DNA from: Paenibacillus sp. FSL R7-0337
GTDB lineage: Bacteria; Bacillota; Bacilli; Paenibacillales; Paenibacillaceae
Length of the DNA stretch: 64,000 nucleotides
Direction: 5' to 3'
Assembly (NCBI RefSeq): GCF_037969875.1
Contig: NZ_CP150218.1
Span: 4,464,001 to 4,528,000 of the forward strand
Part shown: in pieces, positions 27,297 to 36,380 of the stretch
Layout of the letters: each line of letters begins with the position of its first letter
Position numbering within the stretch: the stretch's first letter is position 1
Made by a program: the position numbers and the translations under genes
Notes under the pieces: generated by a model
Database searches by the model: none
What the model was told of the DNA's origin: nothing
Seen by the model: only the letters and a program-made list of their open reading frames with translations

Positions 27297-27335
27297 AGCC
27301 CCCTTTCCCCACATCCAAGTGGTGGAAAGGGGGCT
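27297..27335 (-). terminator. Terminator of the oxidoreductase gene
   Basis: A perfect 12-bp stem (27297-27308 with 27324-27335) has an inner CCAC/GTGG stem. It lies 46 nt beyond the minus-strand stop, with a modest U-run. Confidence 0.65.
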
Positions 27336-27380
27336 TCTTCATTGTCGGGTTCATAGCTGCTGCGAGACCACGCGCTAGAA

Positions 27381-28667
27381 TTACCCCCGCCAGATGTCAG
27401 CAATCCGCACCGGCTGGCCGGTCTTCATGGAGCGGTTAGCGGCAATGCCGGTCATAATCGACATCGCGCCGTCCTTATGCGAAGCTGCGCGCTTGAAGCG
27501 GTCTTCCTGCTTTTTGTCGAAAATATCGCTCAGCAGCACCGGATCACCGCCGCCGTGTCCACCGCTGCTGCTCTCGAACTCTACACGGTAAGGCTCCTTG
27601 AAGTGCGGATAGATCATAATGCTGATGTCTTCCAGCGCGCCTTCGTTTTCTTTTTTGCCGCCGGAGTTGACGTAGGACTGCTCGGTAATCCGTACCTCCA
27701 TCCGGCCCTGTGTACCGTTGAACACGATGATGAAGCCCTCCCACGGCATATATGCGTTAAGGGAATAGTTCATGACGGTCTTGTTCTTGTATTTGACCAT
27801 AACATTCATGGTGTCCTCGATGCTGATATTGTCCCCGAACACACTCTGGTCGCGCTGGTACCCATCCTCGTGTTCGGCATCCAGGTACATGCTCTTCAGA
27901 TGTTCGTTACGGTCCAAATGTAGCGCGAACGGGTCGTTCTCTGCAGCCTTACTGCCGTAGGCACGCTGGTAGAACTCGGTGATGCCCCGTTTCTCAGCAT
28001 TCTCTCTGCCGTAGAAGCGCAGGTCGCCCATGGCGAAAACCGTGTCCGGCTGCGACCCCAGCCAGAAGTTCATCAGGTCGAAGTGATGCGTCGATTTGTG
28101 CACCAAGAGGCCGCCGCTGTTCCGCTTGTCGCGGTGCCATCTGCGGAAATAGTCCGCTCCATGCTGGGTGTTCAGCAGCCACTCGAAGTTCACGGACAGA
28201 ATTTCACCCAGCACGCCGTCCATAATGACCTCGCGGATCTTCGTGTTATGCGGGGCGTAGCGGTAGTTGAAGGTGACCCGCAGATTCTTGCCGGTGCGCT
28301 CGATGGCGTCGAAGATCTCCCGGCATTTCTCCTCGTCAATCGTCATCGGCTTCTCGGAAATGACATCACAGCCCAGCTCCATCGCGCGGATAATATACTT
28401 GTGGTGCGTCCGGTCAATCGTAGTCACCAGCACGAAGTCGGGCCGGGTCTCGGTGATCATCCGGTCGAAATCCTCGGCCTTGTACGTAGGCACCTCATGG
28501 TAATCGTATTTGCCTGTAAGCATATGATTGGCGAAATTCATCCGTGTCTGATTGACATCACAGAAGGCCACCAGCTCGGAGGTTTCGTTGTAAGCGGTAA
28601 CAAGAGCGCCATAGAAAAATTCAGCCCGGCCGCCGGTGCCGACAAGTGCATATTTCTTTTTGGACAA
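27381..28667 (-). CDS. Gfo/Idh/MocA family oxidoreductase
   Basis: The 428-residue protein has an N-terminal Rossmann motif (KYALVGTGGRAEFF) and the EKP motif (GCDVISEKPMTIDE), where lysine is usually catalytic. A C-terminal alpha/beta domain contains HKSTHHFDLMNFWLG. It should oxidise or reduce a sugar or inositol derivative with NAD(P). TTG 28667 is preferred (GGAG 8 nt upstream); the GTG at 28676 overlaps that ribosome site. It is transcribed divergently from an AraC regulator, which is its likely controller. Confidence 0.85.
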   Translation of the reverse strand: MSKKKYALVGTGGRAEFFYGALVTAYNETSELVAFCDVNQTRMNFANHMLTGKYDYHEVPTYKAEDFDRMITETRPDFVLVTTIDRTHHKYIIRAMELGCDVISEKPMTIDEEKCREIFDAIERTGKNLRVTFNYRYAPHNTKIREVIMDGVLGEILSVNFEWLLNTQHGADYFRRWHRDKRNSGGLLVHKSTHHFDLMNFWLGSQPDTVFAMGDLRFYGRENAEKRGITEFYQRAYGSKAAENDPFALHLDRNEHLKSMYLDAEHEDGYQRDQSVFGDNISIEDTMNVMVKYKNKTVMNYSLNAYMPWEGFIIVFNGTQGRMEVRITEQSYVNSGGKKENEGALEDISIMIYPHFKEPYRVEFESSSGGHGGGDPVLLSDIFDKKQEDRFKRAASHKDGAMSIMTGIAANRSMKTGQPVRIADIWRG

Positions 28668-28794
28668 GGGGATCACTCCATTTACTTGGATTTGATTCTA
28701 TTTTATAGTATAGAAAATGCAGAAAGTGAACGGTATTTAGTCTCTTTTACTCCAAAGTGTGCATATCTTATCCTGGCAGGGGGCTTGGTGCAGG

Positions 28795-29610
28795 GTGGAA
28801 CCTATTTTCCAGATTGAGCAGCTGAAGCGCATCGGGCATTTCAATATGGATACTGACCATTTCCATGATTTCTACGAAATATATTATCTGCTGTCCGGCC
28901 AGCGGCACTACTATATCCGCAACCGCATGTACGCGCTGGAGGCCGGAGACCTCGTGTTTATTAACAAAAATCACCTGCACCGCACAACCGGCGGAAGCCG
29001 TCTTCCGCATGAGCGGGTCCTGATCAGCTTCGATGATGCCTATCTGGAGCCTGTGGCTCCCGGCCCGGGCTGGATGAATGTGTTCGAAGGGGAGAGCTTC
29101 CTGCTGCGGCCCACGGCGCACGAACAGGGGGGAATCGCCGATCTGCTCCAGGCCATGCTGGAAGAACAGAAGGACGGTCAGCTCTGGAGCACCGAATATA
29201 CGAGACTGCTGCTGCAGCAACTGCTGATTACGCTGGAGCGGATACGGAGGGCGAAGCCGGCCCTGGTCTCACCGGAGCAGAGCGAGGGACAGCGCCGGGT
29301 GTACAGTATCATCGAATATCTGGACAACCATTACAGCGAGCGTCTGAGCCTTGGGGGAATTGCCGAGCGGTTCTTCATAAGCGCAACGTATCTGTGCCGG
29401 ATTTTCAAGCAAACGACCGGCTTCACGATCATCGAGTATCTGAATTATGTACGCATCCGTGAGGCGAAGGCGCTGCTCACACAGACGAAGTGGCCGATCA
29501 CCCGGGTGGCAGCGGAGACGGGATTTGAGAGCATTGCGCATTTCGGTCGGAAATTCAAGGCCATTACGGGGCGTTCCCCTCTCCAGTACCGCAAGCAGCA
29601 CAGGGGATGA
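28795..29610 (+). CDS. AraC-family regulator with cupin sensor domain
   Basis: An N-terminal cupin (HFHDFYEIYYLLSGQRHYYI, then LEAGDLVFINKNHLHRT) is followed by two AraC helix-turn-helices (LSLGGIAERFFISATYLCRI and ITRVAAETGFESIAHFGRKF). The start is uncertain: GTG 28795 gives MEPIFQIEQLKRIGHF, a usual beginning for this group, but GTG 28759 is also in frame and neither has a strong ribosome site. It is divergent from the Gfo/Idh/MocA gene and probably regulates it with a sugar as ligand. Confidence 0.8.
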   Translation: MEPIFQIEQLKRIGHFNMDTDHFHDFYEIYYLLSGQRHYYIRNRMYALEAGDLVFINKNHLHRTTGGSRLPHERVLISFDDAYLEPVAPGPGWMNVFEGESFLLRPTAHEQGGIADLLQAMLEEQKDGQLWSTEYTRLLLQQLLITLERIRRAKPALVSPEQSEGQRRVYSIIEYLDNHYSERLSLGGIAERFFISATYLCRIFKQTTGFTIIEYLNYVRIREAKALLTQTKWPITRVAAETGFESIAHFGRKFKAITGRSPLQYRKQHRG

Positions 29611-29738
29611 CGACTACGGCCCGCATCCGATGTTTCATTCGACAATAGCTGTGAGGGATGCTACATATCTTTCTATCTTTTGACACAGAGTCTGTCTTAT
29701 AATAAATGAAGGTTGAAATACAGATATTGGAGTGTGTT

Positions 29739-30461
29739 ATGAAAATCCATTCAGGGAGTCTCTGGCTTGCTGCTGCTATGCTTGCGGTAACCGTAACCGG
29801 CTGTTCTTCGTGCAGTGCAGGCGCTGGCAGAGAGCTCACGGAGAAGCTGAAGGCAGAGATTAGTGAGCTGAAGAAGGAGAATAAGTTTTTAAAGGAAGAG
29901 AATGAAGCGCTGAAGAAGGATCTTGTTGTGAGGCCTGTGACAGCGAAAGAGGAAGGCGGCACGGCTGAACTTCTAAGTACCGGAGACAGCCCGGCAGCCG
30001 CTGATTCCGGCGATGAATACAAGCGGATCGTAAAGGGCACGCCACTCAGGATTGATGATACGGGTGAATATACTATTACCAAGACATCATTCAGCAAAAT
30101 AGTTTATCCGTCGAATCCGGGTTCATACTACACCTACTATGAAGCCAAGGAACCGGGGACAACCTATCTGGCGATCACCTTGAAGGTGAAAAATCTGGCA
30201 GGCCAAGCCATCAATGCGGGTGGAGTAGCGGATGTGGAGGTTACATATGACAACAAATATGTGTATAGCACCTTCGCGACGATGGAGAAGAACGGTGGTG
30301 AAGAATTCACCTATACCAATATCTCGACGATTGGACCGCTGAAGTATGGTACGCTGGTGTTCCTGGCCGAGGTTCCTGATGAAGTGAAGTCGAGCGGCAA
30401 GCCGCTATATGCGGATTTCGAGATTGAGGGCGAAACCTACCGTTATACCATAAAGAAATAA
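29739..30461 (+). CDS. Lipoprotein with coiled coil and DUF4352-like domain
   Basis: The 240-residue protein has a type II signal peptide with lipobox VTGC. A charged coiled coil follows (about 35-65, LTEKLKAEISELKKENKFLK), then a beta-rich C-terminal domain (GTPLRIDDTGEYTITK to TLVFLAEVPDEVKSS) of the immunoglobulin-like DUF4352 type. It should be anchored on the outer face of the membrane. Function unknown. GGAG lies 6 nt before ATG 29739. Confidence 0.7.
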   Translation: MKIHSGSLWLAAAMLAVTVTGCSSCSAGAGRELTEKLKAEISELKKENKFLKEENEALKKDLVVRPVTAKEEGGTAELLSTGDSPAAADSGDEYKRIVKGTPLRIDDTGEYTITKTSFSKIVYPSNPGSYYTYYEAKEPGTTYLAITLKVKNLAGQAINAGGVADVEVTYDNKYVYSTFATMEKNGGEEFTYTNISTIGPLKYGTLVFLAEVPDEVKSSGKPLYADFEIEGETYRYTIKK

Positions 30462-30467
30462 GAGAAG

Positions 30468-30513
30468 AGCCTGTGCGGCCGCAGAGTGAACTGTGGTTGG
30501 CACAGGCTTTTTT
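30468..30513 (+). terminator. Terminator of the lipoprotein gene
   Basis: AGCCTGTGC (30468-30476) pairs with GCACAGGCT (30500-30508), leading into T6. Confidence 0.8.
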
Positions 30514-30528
30514 ATCAGAAGAAGGAAA

Positions 30529-31863
30529 TTATAAGACAGGTGCAGGGGCAGCCGCTTCTCCGAAAAAGGCCGGCAGATACTCCCTATTCGCTTCCAGCAT
30601 CTCATCCAGCATGGCGATGGCTACTTCCACAGAAGGGACGAGCGGGTGATGGGCTAACGCCTGGATCGCCAGGCTGCGGTCTCCGGTGACAGCGGCGTCG
30701 ATGGCTAGCTGCTCATAGGTTTTCACGGCGTGGATCAGTCCTGTGGCCATCGGCGGAATCTTGGTCAGCGGCAGCGGGAGGGGGCCAGTCTTAGTCACGA
30801 CACAGTTGACTTCGATGCTGGCATCATCCGGCAGGAAGTCCAGAATGCCCCGGTTCGCCACATTCAACGTCTGAATGTCATTGGTCCCGTTGTAGAGCGA
30901 GCGCATCAGGTTCACGGCCGCTTCCGAATAAAAGGCTCCGCCGCGCTGCTCCAGCTGCTTCGGCTTCTCATCCAGCGCAAGGTCGCTGTAGATGGCGAAC
31001 AGCTCCTCTTCCACACGCTTGACCACTTCGGCGCGGTTCCCGCCTTGCGCGGCGGCTTCCTGCTGTTCTGCGAGCATCGCATCGGTCATGTAGAAGTACT
31101 TCAGATAATACGAAGGCAAGGCGTGCAGCGACTGCAGGAACTCGGGGTTCCATTCGCGTGCCGGAACATTCTTTGCACTGTAGCCAGCGGTATCCTTCAG
31201 CATCTCCTGCAGCTTGTCTTCACCCTCCACATCAATGCGGGTAATCCAGTGCAGGTGGTTCAGGCCGACGAACTCGGCATAGATCCGGTCCGGGGCAGTG
31301 TCATACTTGGCTGATACCTGCTTAATCAGGCCAATCGGGGCATTGCACAGGCCGATACTCTTCACCTTGGAGTACCGCAGCACGGCTTCGGTGACCATGC
31401 CTGCCGGGTTGGTGAAGTTGAGCAGCCAGGCGTCCGGCGCCAGCTCCTCGATATCCCGGCAGATGCCGAGAATGACCGGGATGGTGCGCAGTGCCTTCAG
31501 CATGCCGCCGGGACCGGTCGTCTCCTGGCCGATCACGCCATATTTCAGCGGAATCGCCTCGTCGCGGGCGCGGGCATCCAGCATCCCGACGCGGATCTGG
31601 GTGCTGACGAAGTCCGCCCCGGCAATCGCTTCGCGGCGGTCGGTAGTGAGGTGGACCTTGATCGGGAGGCCGGATTTCTCCACCATGCGCTTCGCCAGTG
31701 CGCCTACGATGTTCAGCTTGTGCAGGCCTGCTTCAATATCTACAAGCCATAGCTCCCGGACCGGGAGCTCCTTATAATGCAGGATGAAGCCTTCTACCAG
31801 TTCCGGGGTATAGGAGGAGCCCCCGCCAATTACGGCAATCTTAAGACCTTGGTTTGCTGTCAA
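30529..31863 (-). CDS. GH4 family 6-phospho-beta-glucosidase-like enzyme
   Basis: The 444-residue protein has the GH4 NAD-binding N-terminus (KIAVIGGGSSYTPELVEGF), the metal-site region FTNPAGMVTEA and GLCNAPIG, and EFVGLNHLHW. GH4 enzymes need NAD+ and Mn2+ and cleave by an oxidation-elimination route. The closest motifs are of the 6-phospho-beta-glucosidase (LicH/CelF) branch. It is the last gene of the sugar locus, 6 bp after the kinase. TTG 31863 follows AGGAG with a 9-nt gap. Confidence 0.85.
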   Translation of the reverse strand: MTANQGLKIAVIGGGSSYTPELVEGFILHYKELPVRELWLVDIEAGLHKLNIVGALAKRMVEKSGLPIKVHLTTDRREAIAGADFVSTQIRVGMLDARARDEAIPLKYGVIGQETTGPGGMLKALRTIPVILGICRDIEELAPDAWLLNFTNPAGMVTEAVLRYSKVKSIGLCNAPIGLIKQVSAKYDTAPDRIYAEFVGLNHLHWITRIDVEGEDKLQEMLKDTAGYSAKNVPAREWNPEFLQSLHALPSYYLKYFYMTDAMLAEQQEAAAQGGNRAEVVKRVEEELFAIYSDLALDEKPKQLEQRGGAFYSEAAVNLMRSLYNGTNDIQTLNVANRGILDFLPDDASIEVNCVVTKTGPLPLPLTKIPPMATGLIHAVKTYEQLAIDAAVTGDRSLAIQALAHHPLVPSVEVAIAMLDEMLEANREYLPAFFGEAAAPAPVL

Positions 31864-31869
31864 GATGAA

Positions 31870-32868
31870 TCACTCCTGTCTGGTGATGATCGTTGGAATA
31901 AGCTCAAATTCCTTGTAAGCACGCATCGTCTCATACATCTCCTGGCTGACGGTGATCCCGTCACTCTCCAGCGCCGACCAGACCGCGCCGACCACAGGCT
32001 CGGTGGACAGTGTGACCACCGCCGCCCTTGGTGCCGCTTCGCGCACTGCCTGCTCAATCGGGCCGCGAATCCAGCCGCGGTCGCCCCGGGTCAGCAGGCT
32101 TCCGGCCAGCACCACATCGAACTCATCATTCTCCATGCCGAGCCGATGAATGACAGCCGCCGCCGATTTGCCCAGCTCTACGCCCTGGCGGTTCAAGATC
32201 GCCAGCGCGGCGGCATCGCCCTCCGCCGCTGCCGGGAACAGCAGGCGGGCCGCATCCAGCGGCACCTGCTTCCCGTGATCCAGGAAGTCGTCGTACATGT
32301 CTTCCACCTGCTCATAGCCAAGCAGCCTGAGGAGCGGCTGCGTCAGCAGCGTAGGAGCCTCGCGGCCGTCCCAGGCCCGGATGACCGTGCGGAACACCTC
32401 GATGTTCAGCGCACCACCGCCGCCGAAATCGCCGTACATATAATCGAAGCCGCCGCATTGGAAGTGGCGGCCCTCAGGATTCAGGCCCGCTGCATTGGTG
32501 CCGGTGCCGCAGATCAGGGCCACGCCGTAGGGGCGGTCTGTCCCCGCCCGCAGGCCGATCATCGGGTCACCGCTGATCGTGTACTGCGTGAAGCCGATCC
32601 GGCGGATCAGCGGATGCAGGATGTTATAATCGGTCTGGCGGTCCGCCCCGGCCAGCCCGAGGTAGGCATGGCGGAGCTGATCCAGCCGGAGCCCGGCTTC
32701 GGCCAGCGCTAGAGAGGCCGCTTCGCGGATGCTTGCTTCCGCCTGCTGCACGCTGGTCTGATGATTGCCGTTGCCGCTCCGGCCTTTGCCGAGGATGCGG
32801 CCTTGTTCATCGCATATGAGGGCGTAGGTTTTGCTGCCGCCCCCGTCGATTCCCATGTAATAAGCCAA
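31870..32868 (-). CDS. BadF/BadG/BcrA/BcrD-type sugar kinase (N-acetylglucosamine-kinase-like)
   Basis: The 332-residue protein of the actin-like ATPase superfamily shows YYMGIDGGGSKTYALICDEQ (phosphate 1), ALICGTGTNAAGLNPEG (phosphate 2) and a GDFGGGGALN loop. Members phosphorylate GlcNAc or other sugars in the cytoplasm. Being placed between the LacI regulator and GH4, it may phosphorylate an imported glycoside or the released sugar. No start other than ATG 32868 is needed. Confidence 0.82.
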   Translation of the reverse strand: MAYYMGIDGGGSKTYALICDEQGRILGKGRSGNGNHQTSVQQAEASIREAASLALAEAGLRLDQLRHAYLGLAGADRQTDYNILHPLIRRIGFTQYTISGDPMIGLRAGTDRPYGVALICGTGTNAAGLNPEGRHFQCGGFDYMYGDFGGGGALNIEVFRTVIRAWDGREAPTLLTQPLLRLLGYEQVEDMYDDFLDHGKQVPLDAARLLFPAAAEGDAAALAILNRQGVELGKSAAAVIHRLGMENDEFDVVLAGSLLTRGDRGWIRGPIEQAVREAAPRAAVVTLSTEPVVGAVWSALESDGITVSQEMYETMRAYKEFELIPTIITRQE

Positions 32869-32881
32869 TGATTTGTCACTC

Positions 32882-33874
32882 CTAAAATTTTGTCTTCGTC
32901 GATTCCCGCACGATCAGCTCCGGATCAATCCGGATATTGGAGCCGCGCTTCATCTCCCCGCTGATCCGGCGCAGCAGCATGTCGGCGGCGGCGACTCCGA
33001 TCTTGTCCGCCGGCTGGCGCACAGTGGTCAGATGCGGGTGGAGCTGGGAGGCGATATAGTGGTCATCGTAGCCGACTACAGCAACCTCCTCCGGCACCTG
33101 TACGCCCGCCTCCATCAGGGCATTGATCACCCCGAGGGCAATATTGTCATCTCCGGCGAATACGGCCCCCGGCAGCTTGCCCTCCGCAAGCCAGCACTGC
33201 GCGGTATCATAGCCCATGGCGATTTCGAATTCCCCGTGAACCATCTCGAATGGGGCGAGGCCCTGCTCCTGTAGCGCTTGCAGGAAGCCCGCGCGACGCT
33301 CCCGCGTACTGCGGAACATCTCCTGCCCGCAGAGATGGGCGATGGAGGTATGCCCCAGCTCCAGCAGGTGGCGGGCTGCGGCATACCCGCCTTTGAAATT
33401 GTCGATGGTGATCGAGTAGCTGTCATTCTCCGGCATCTGATTGTCGATTAGCACATAGGGAATGCCCCGCCGCTTCAGCTCGATAATATAATTGTCCTCA
33501 TTGATCGGGGAGAGCAGGATGAGTCCGTCCACCCGGTCTTCCTGGATCAGATAGTGGCTCTCCCCGGAGCCGATGCCATCCGACACGGAGATGGCCAGAT
33601 AATACCCGTGCAGGGCCAGCGTCTCATTCAGCTCCTTAACCACAGCATCGAAGAAGGAATCCTGCAGGGTCGTTACGATCAGGCCGATAATGCCGGTCTT
33701 GCCGCTGGCCAGACTGCGGGCTGCTGCATTGGGGCGGTAATCGAGCTCCTTGATCGCGTCGAGCACCTTCTGGCGGTTGTTCTCCCGCACAGACGTTGCT
33801 CCGTTTAATACCCGCGATACGGTAACCACGGACAGCCCTGATTTTTTGGCTACATCAAAAATACTCACTTTCAT
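32882..33874 (-). CDS. LacI-family transcriptional regulator
   Basis: The 330-residue protein has a canonical LacI head (SIFDVAKKSGLSVVTVSRVLNG), a hinge (YRPNAAARSLASGK) and a periplasmic-binding-protein-like sensor ending QPADKIGVAAADMLLRRISG. It lies between the transporter genes and the kinase/GH4 genes. The 24-bp palindromes upstream of the transporter (37293-37400) have the central CG of LacI-family operators, so it is their most likely ligand. Confidence 0.9.
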   Translation of the reverse strand: MKVSIFDVAKKSGLSVVTVSRVLNGATSVRENNRQKVLDAIKELDYRPNAAARSLASGKTGIIGLIVTTLQDSFFDAVVKELNETLALHGYYLAISVSDGIGSGESHYLIQEDRVDGLILLSPINEDNYIIELKRRGIPYVLIDNQMPENDSYSITIDNFKGGYAAARHLLELGHTSIAHLCGQEMFRSTRERRAGFLQALQEQGLAPFEMVHGEFEIAMGYDTAQCWLAEGKLPGAVFAGDDNIALGVINALMEAGVQVPEEVAVVGYDDHYIASQLHPHLTTVRQPADKIGVAAADMLLRRISGEMKRGSNIRIDPELIVRESTKTKF

Positions 33875-33906
33875 CCCAAGCGCTCCTTGCGGCGGATTTG
33901 CCGGTG

Positions 33907-33955
33907 CTTATAAAATATAAGAATTTATATGTTTCACACGATAACTTATCCTTCT
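33907..33955 (-). repeat. Dispersed AT-rich element, copy 1
   Basis: ATAAGAATTTATATG followed by a CACACGATAA segment and CTTATCCTTC closely resembles 39745-39800. The copy lies in the LacI leader region. It may include a promoter, but being found twice in unlike contexts suggests a dispersed repeat. Confidence 0.5.
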
Positions 33956-33965
33956 ATTTCTCACT

Positions 33966-34005
33966 GAAACGGTACCGTCCTTTAAAAGGACGGCAAAGTC
34001 GTTTC
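33966..34005. terminator. Nested hairpin between binding-protein gene and lacI
   Basis: The outer stem GAAACG/CGTTTC encloses an inner 8-bp stem CCGTCCTT/AAGGACGG. No long U-run follows. It may reduce read-through from the transporter operon into lacI. Confidence 0.5.
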
Positions 34006-34073
34006 CACTTGTTCTATCTCCAGTATACAGGCCGCACCGGGGTTCCGCTAAACATATAACCATCGCCGGGCCG

Positions 34074-35462
34074 CTACCTCTTGATGATCTCCGAAACCTT
34101 TTTCTGAATCACCGGCATCACCTCTTCCAGGGTCTTGTGCCCGGTCTCGACCGGCTGCAGCTCATTGATGAACATATCGTTGATCTGCGAGTAGTTGGTA
34201 ATCAGATGGTTGTAGGATTCGTAGCCGTATTTTACCGCGCCTTCATAGACCTTCTTCACATCCCCCGGATCAATGCCGTCAAAATGCTTGTAATACACCT
34301 CAGCCGCTTCCGTATTGACTGGCGGATTGCCGCCGCTCAGCTCGATGGACTTCTCCTGGACTTCAGTGGTCATCAGGTATTTGATCCATTCAAAAGCCTC
34401 CTTCGGATGCTTCGAGTCCTTCAGAATCAGCAGCGGATCAACGAACAGCGTGCTGCGCACCTTGTCGTTGCCTCCCCAGGGCACGGCGGCTACGCCAATT
34501 TTGAACGGGAAGTCATTAGCCCCCGCGAGGTTCCAGGAGCCGCCGATGGACATGCCGATTTTGCCTGCGACGAACGGGTCGCCGTTCTGTCCGGCTACGC
34601 TTTTACTCCATTCGGAGGTCGGGGATACCTTCTCCTTGAATACAAGGTCGAACAGCTTCTGGTACGCGGCAATGACCTCCGGTGAATCGAAATGTGTCTC
34701 GGAAGGAACACCGCCGTTGGTCCAGGTATCCTCAGAGTAAGGCTCTGCCCCGAAGTACAGCGGCCGCATATCCCGTTCCGCCCAGGTGAAGTCTACGCCG
34801 TACTGTGTTTTGGCAATATCGTCCGAGACAATCGTCATCTTCTTGGCATCTTCCACCATATGGTCAAACGTCCAGCTCTTATCTTCATAATCGCTCGGCG
34901 GGTAGGAGACGCCTGCGGCATCGAACATATCCTTGTTGTAGAGCATCAAGGTGACATACATATTGACCGGTATGCCATAGGTATGACCGTTTACGGTATA
35001 GATTTTCATCAGATTCTCAGGAATGTTGTAGTCCTGCGCCTTGAAGCCGTCTTCCTTAATGAGGTCCGTCAGATCCAGCAGCATATCCTTGTTATAGTAT
35101 TCGGCAAAACCGCCGTATCCGTAATGGCTCGTCACATCCGGGGAATTACCTCCGGCAATCAGTGTCTGCAGCTTGCTGTCGAACTGCTCATAGGGTGCCT
35201 TCTCTACCTTGACCTTGATGTTCGGATGCGTCTTCTCGAAATCCGGGATCAGCTTCTCGATAAAAGTCCGGTCCTCGGAATCAATAGTATAGTGGGATAT
35301 CGTCACTTGCTTCCCCGGATCGCCGGTATTCCCGGCTCCGCTGTCACTAGCAGCCACATTGCCTGCCGATTTGCCCCCGCCGCAGCCTGCCAGGACTGAT
35401 GATACTGTCAGAGCTGTTGCCAGCAGCAGCGCATACCTCTTGCTTTTCATCATATTCTTCAT
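34074..35462 (-). CDS. Extracellular sugar-binding lipoprotein of a CUT1 ABC transporter
   Basis: The 462-residue protein has a lipoprotein signal (lipobox LAGC) and a family 1 solute-binding fold: QVTISHYTIDSEDRTF, PDFEKTHPNIKVKVEK, then AGGNSPDVTSHYGYG. It should capture an oligosaccharide or glycoside at the membrane and hand it to the two permeases upstream. AGGAGGG precedes ATG 35462. No ATPase is encoded nearby, so a shared MsmX-type ATPase is probably used. Confidence 0.9.
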   Translation of the reverse strand: MKNMMKSKRYALLLATALTVSSVLAGCGGGKSAGNVAASDSGAGNTGDPGKQVTISHYTIDSEDRTFIEKLIPDFEKTHPNIKVKVEKAPYEQFDSKLQTLIAGGNSPDVTSHYGYGGFAEYYNKDMLLDLTDLIKEDGFKAQDYNIPENLMKIYTVNGHTYGIPVNMYVTLMLYNKDMFDAAGVSYPPSDYEDKSWTFDHMVEDAKKMTIVSDDIAKTQYGVDFTWAERDMRPLYFGAEPYSEDTWTNGGVPSETHFDSPEVIAAYQKLFDLVFKEKVSPTSEWSKSVAGQNGDPFVAGKIGMSIGGSWNLAGANDFPFKIGVAAVPWGGNDKVRSTLFVDPLLILKDSKHPKEAFEWIKYLMTTEVQEKSIELSGGNPPVNTEAAEVYYKHFDGIDPGDVKKVYEGAVKYGYESYNHLITNYSQINDMFINELQPVETGHKTLEEVMPVIQKKVSEIIKR

Positions 35463-35501
35463 TGTCTAATCCCTCCTGATTTCAAGTGTTGTAACCCGGG
35501 A

Positions 35502-36380
35502 TTACTTGATACCCGTCAGTACAATGCCTTCTACGAACTGCTTCTGGGCGATGGCGAACAGGGTGACGATTGGAACCATAGCCAGTACCGAAGCGACCAT
35601 CAGCAGATGCCACGGCGGAATGCGGAAGCGCGATGAGGTGAGCGAGGCCATGCCGACGGGAAGCGTGAATTTGTCCGACGAGCTTAAATAGAGTACAGGG
35701 GTCAACAGATCATTCCAGCTGTAGATAAAAGCAAAGATCGCAACCGTCGCCAGCGCCGGCGCCGACAATGGCAGTGCGATGGTCCGCCACATCCTCAGCT
35801 CGCCGCAGCCGTCCATCCGTCCGGCGTCGAACAGCTCCTCAGGCAGCGTAGAGAAAAACTGCCGCAGTAGGAAGATGTTATACGCCGAGCCGAAGAAGGC
35901 AGGTACGATCAGGGGGAGGAAGGTGTCGATCCACTGCATCTTGGAGAACAGCACGAACTGCGGAATCATAATGGCCGGATAAGGCAGCATCATCGTGCTC
36001 AGCAGCAGGATGAACCAGAAGTTGTTGCCGCGTCCCCGGTATCTGGCGAACCCGTAAGCGACCAGAGCCGAAGAGAGCAGGGTGCCGAATACGGAGAACC
36101 CGGCGATGATCAGACTGTTTTTGTACAATGTGCCGAACTGCAGAGTCTCAAAAATATCCGTATAATTGCTCCAGGCCCAGCTCTCCGGCAGAAAGGTCGG
36201 CGGGAATTTCAGCATCTCCCGTTTCGACTTCAACGAGGTGGAGACCATGAAGAACAGCGGCAGCAGCATGAGGAACGTTGTAAGGAGCAGCGTGATGAAG
36301 CTGACAAGCTTAACGGGCTTGAATCTCCGGCGCAGCCGGGAGGGCGGACCAAGCGGACGGGTGGCCTTAACAGTACTCAT
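35502..36380 (-). CDS. ABC sugar permease, MalG type
   Basis: The 292-residue protein has six predicted helices and the cytoplasmic EAA loop EELFDAGRMDGCGELRMWRT. It overlaps the preceding permease gene by 4 bp (ATGA), so the two are translationally coupled. It is a subunit of the CUT1 importer with the binding protein at 34074. Confidence 0.92.
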   Translation of the reverse strand: MSTVKATRPLGPPSRLRRRFKPVKLVSFITLLLTTFLMLLPLFFMVSTSLKSKREMLKFPPTFLPESWAWSNYTDIFETLQFGTLYKNSLIIAGFSVFGTLLSSALVAYGFARYRGRGNNFWFILLLSTMMLPYPAIMIPQFVLFSKMQWIDTFLPLIVPAFFGSAYNIFLLRQFFSTLPEELFDAGRMDGCGELRMWRTIALPLSAPALATVAIFAFIYSWNDLLTPVLYLSSSDKFTLPVGMASLTSSRFRIPPWHLLMVASVLAMVPIVTLFAIAQKQFVEGIVLTGIK

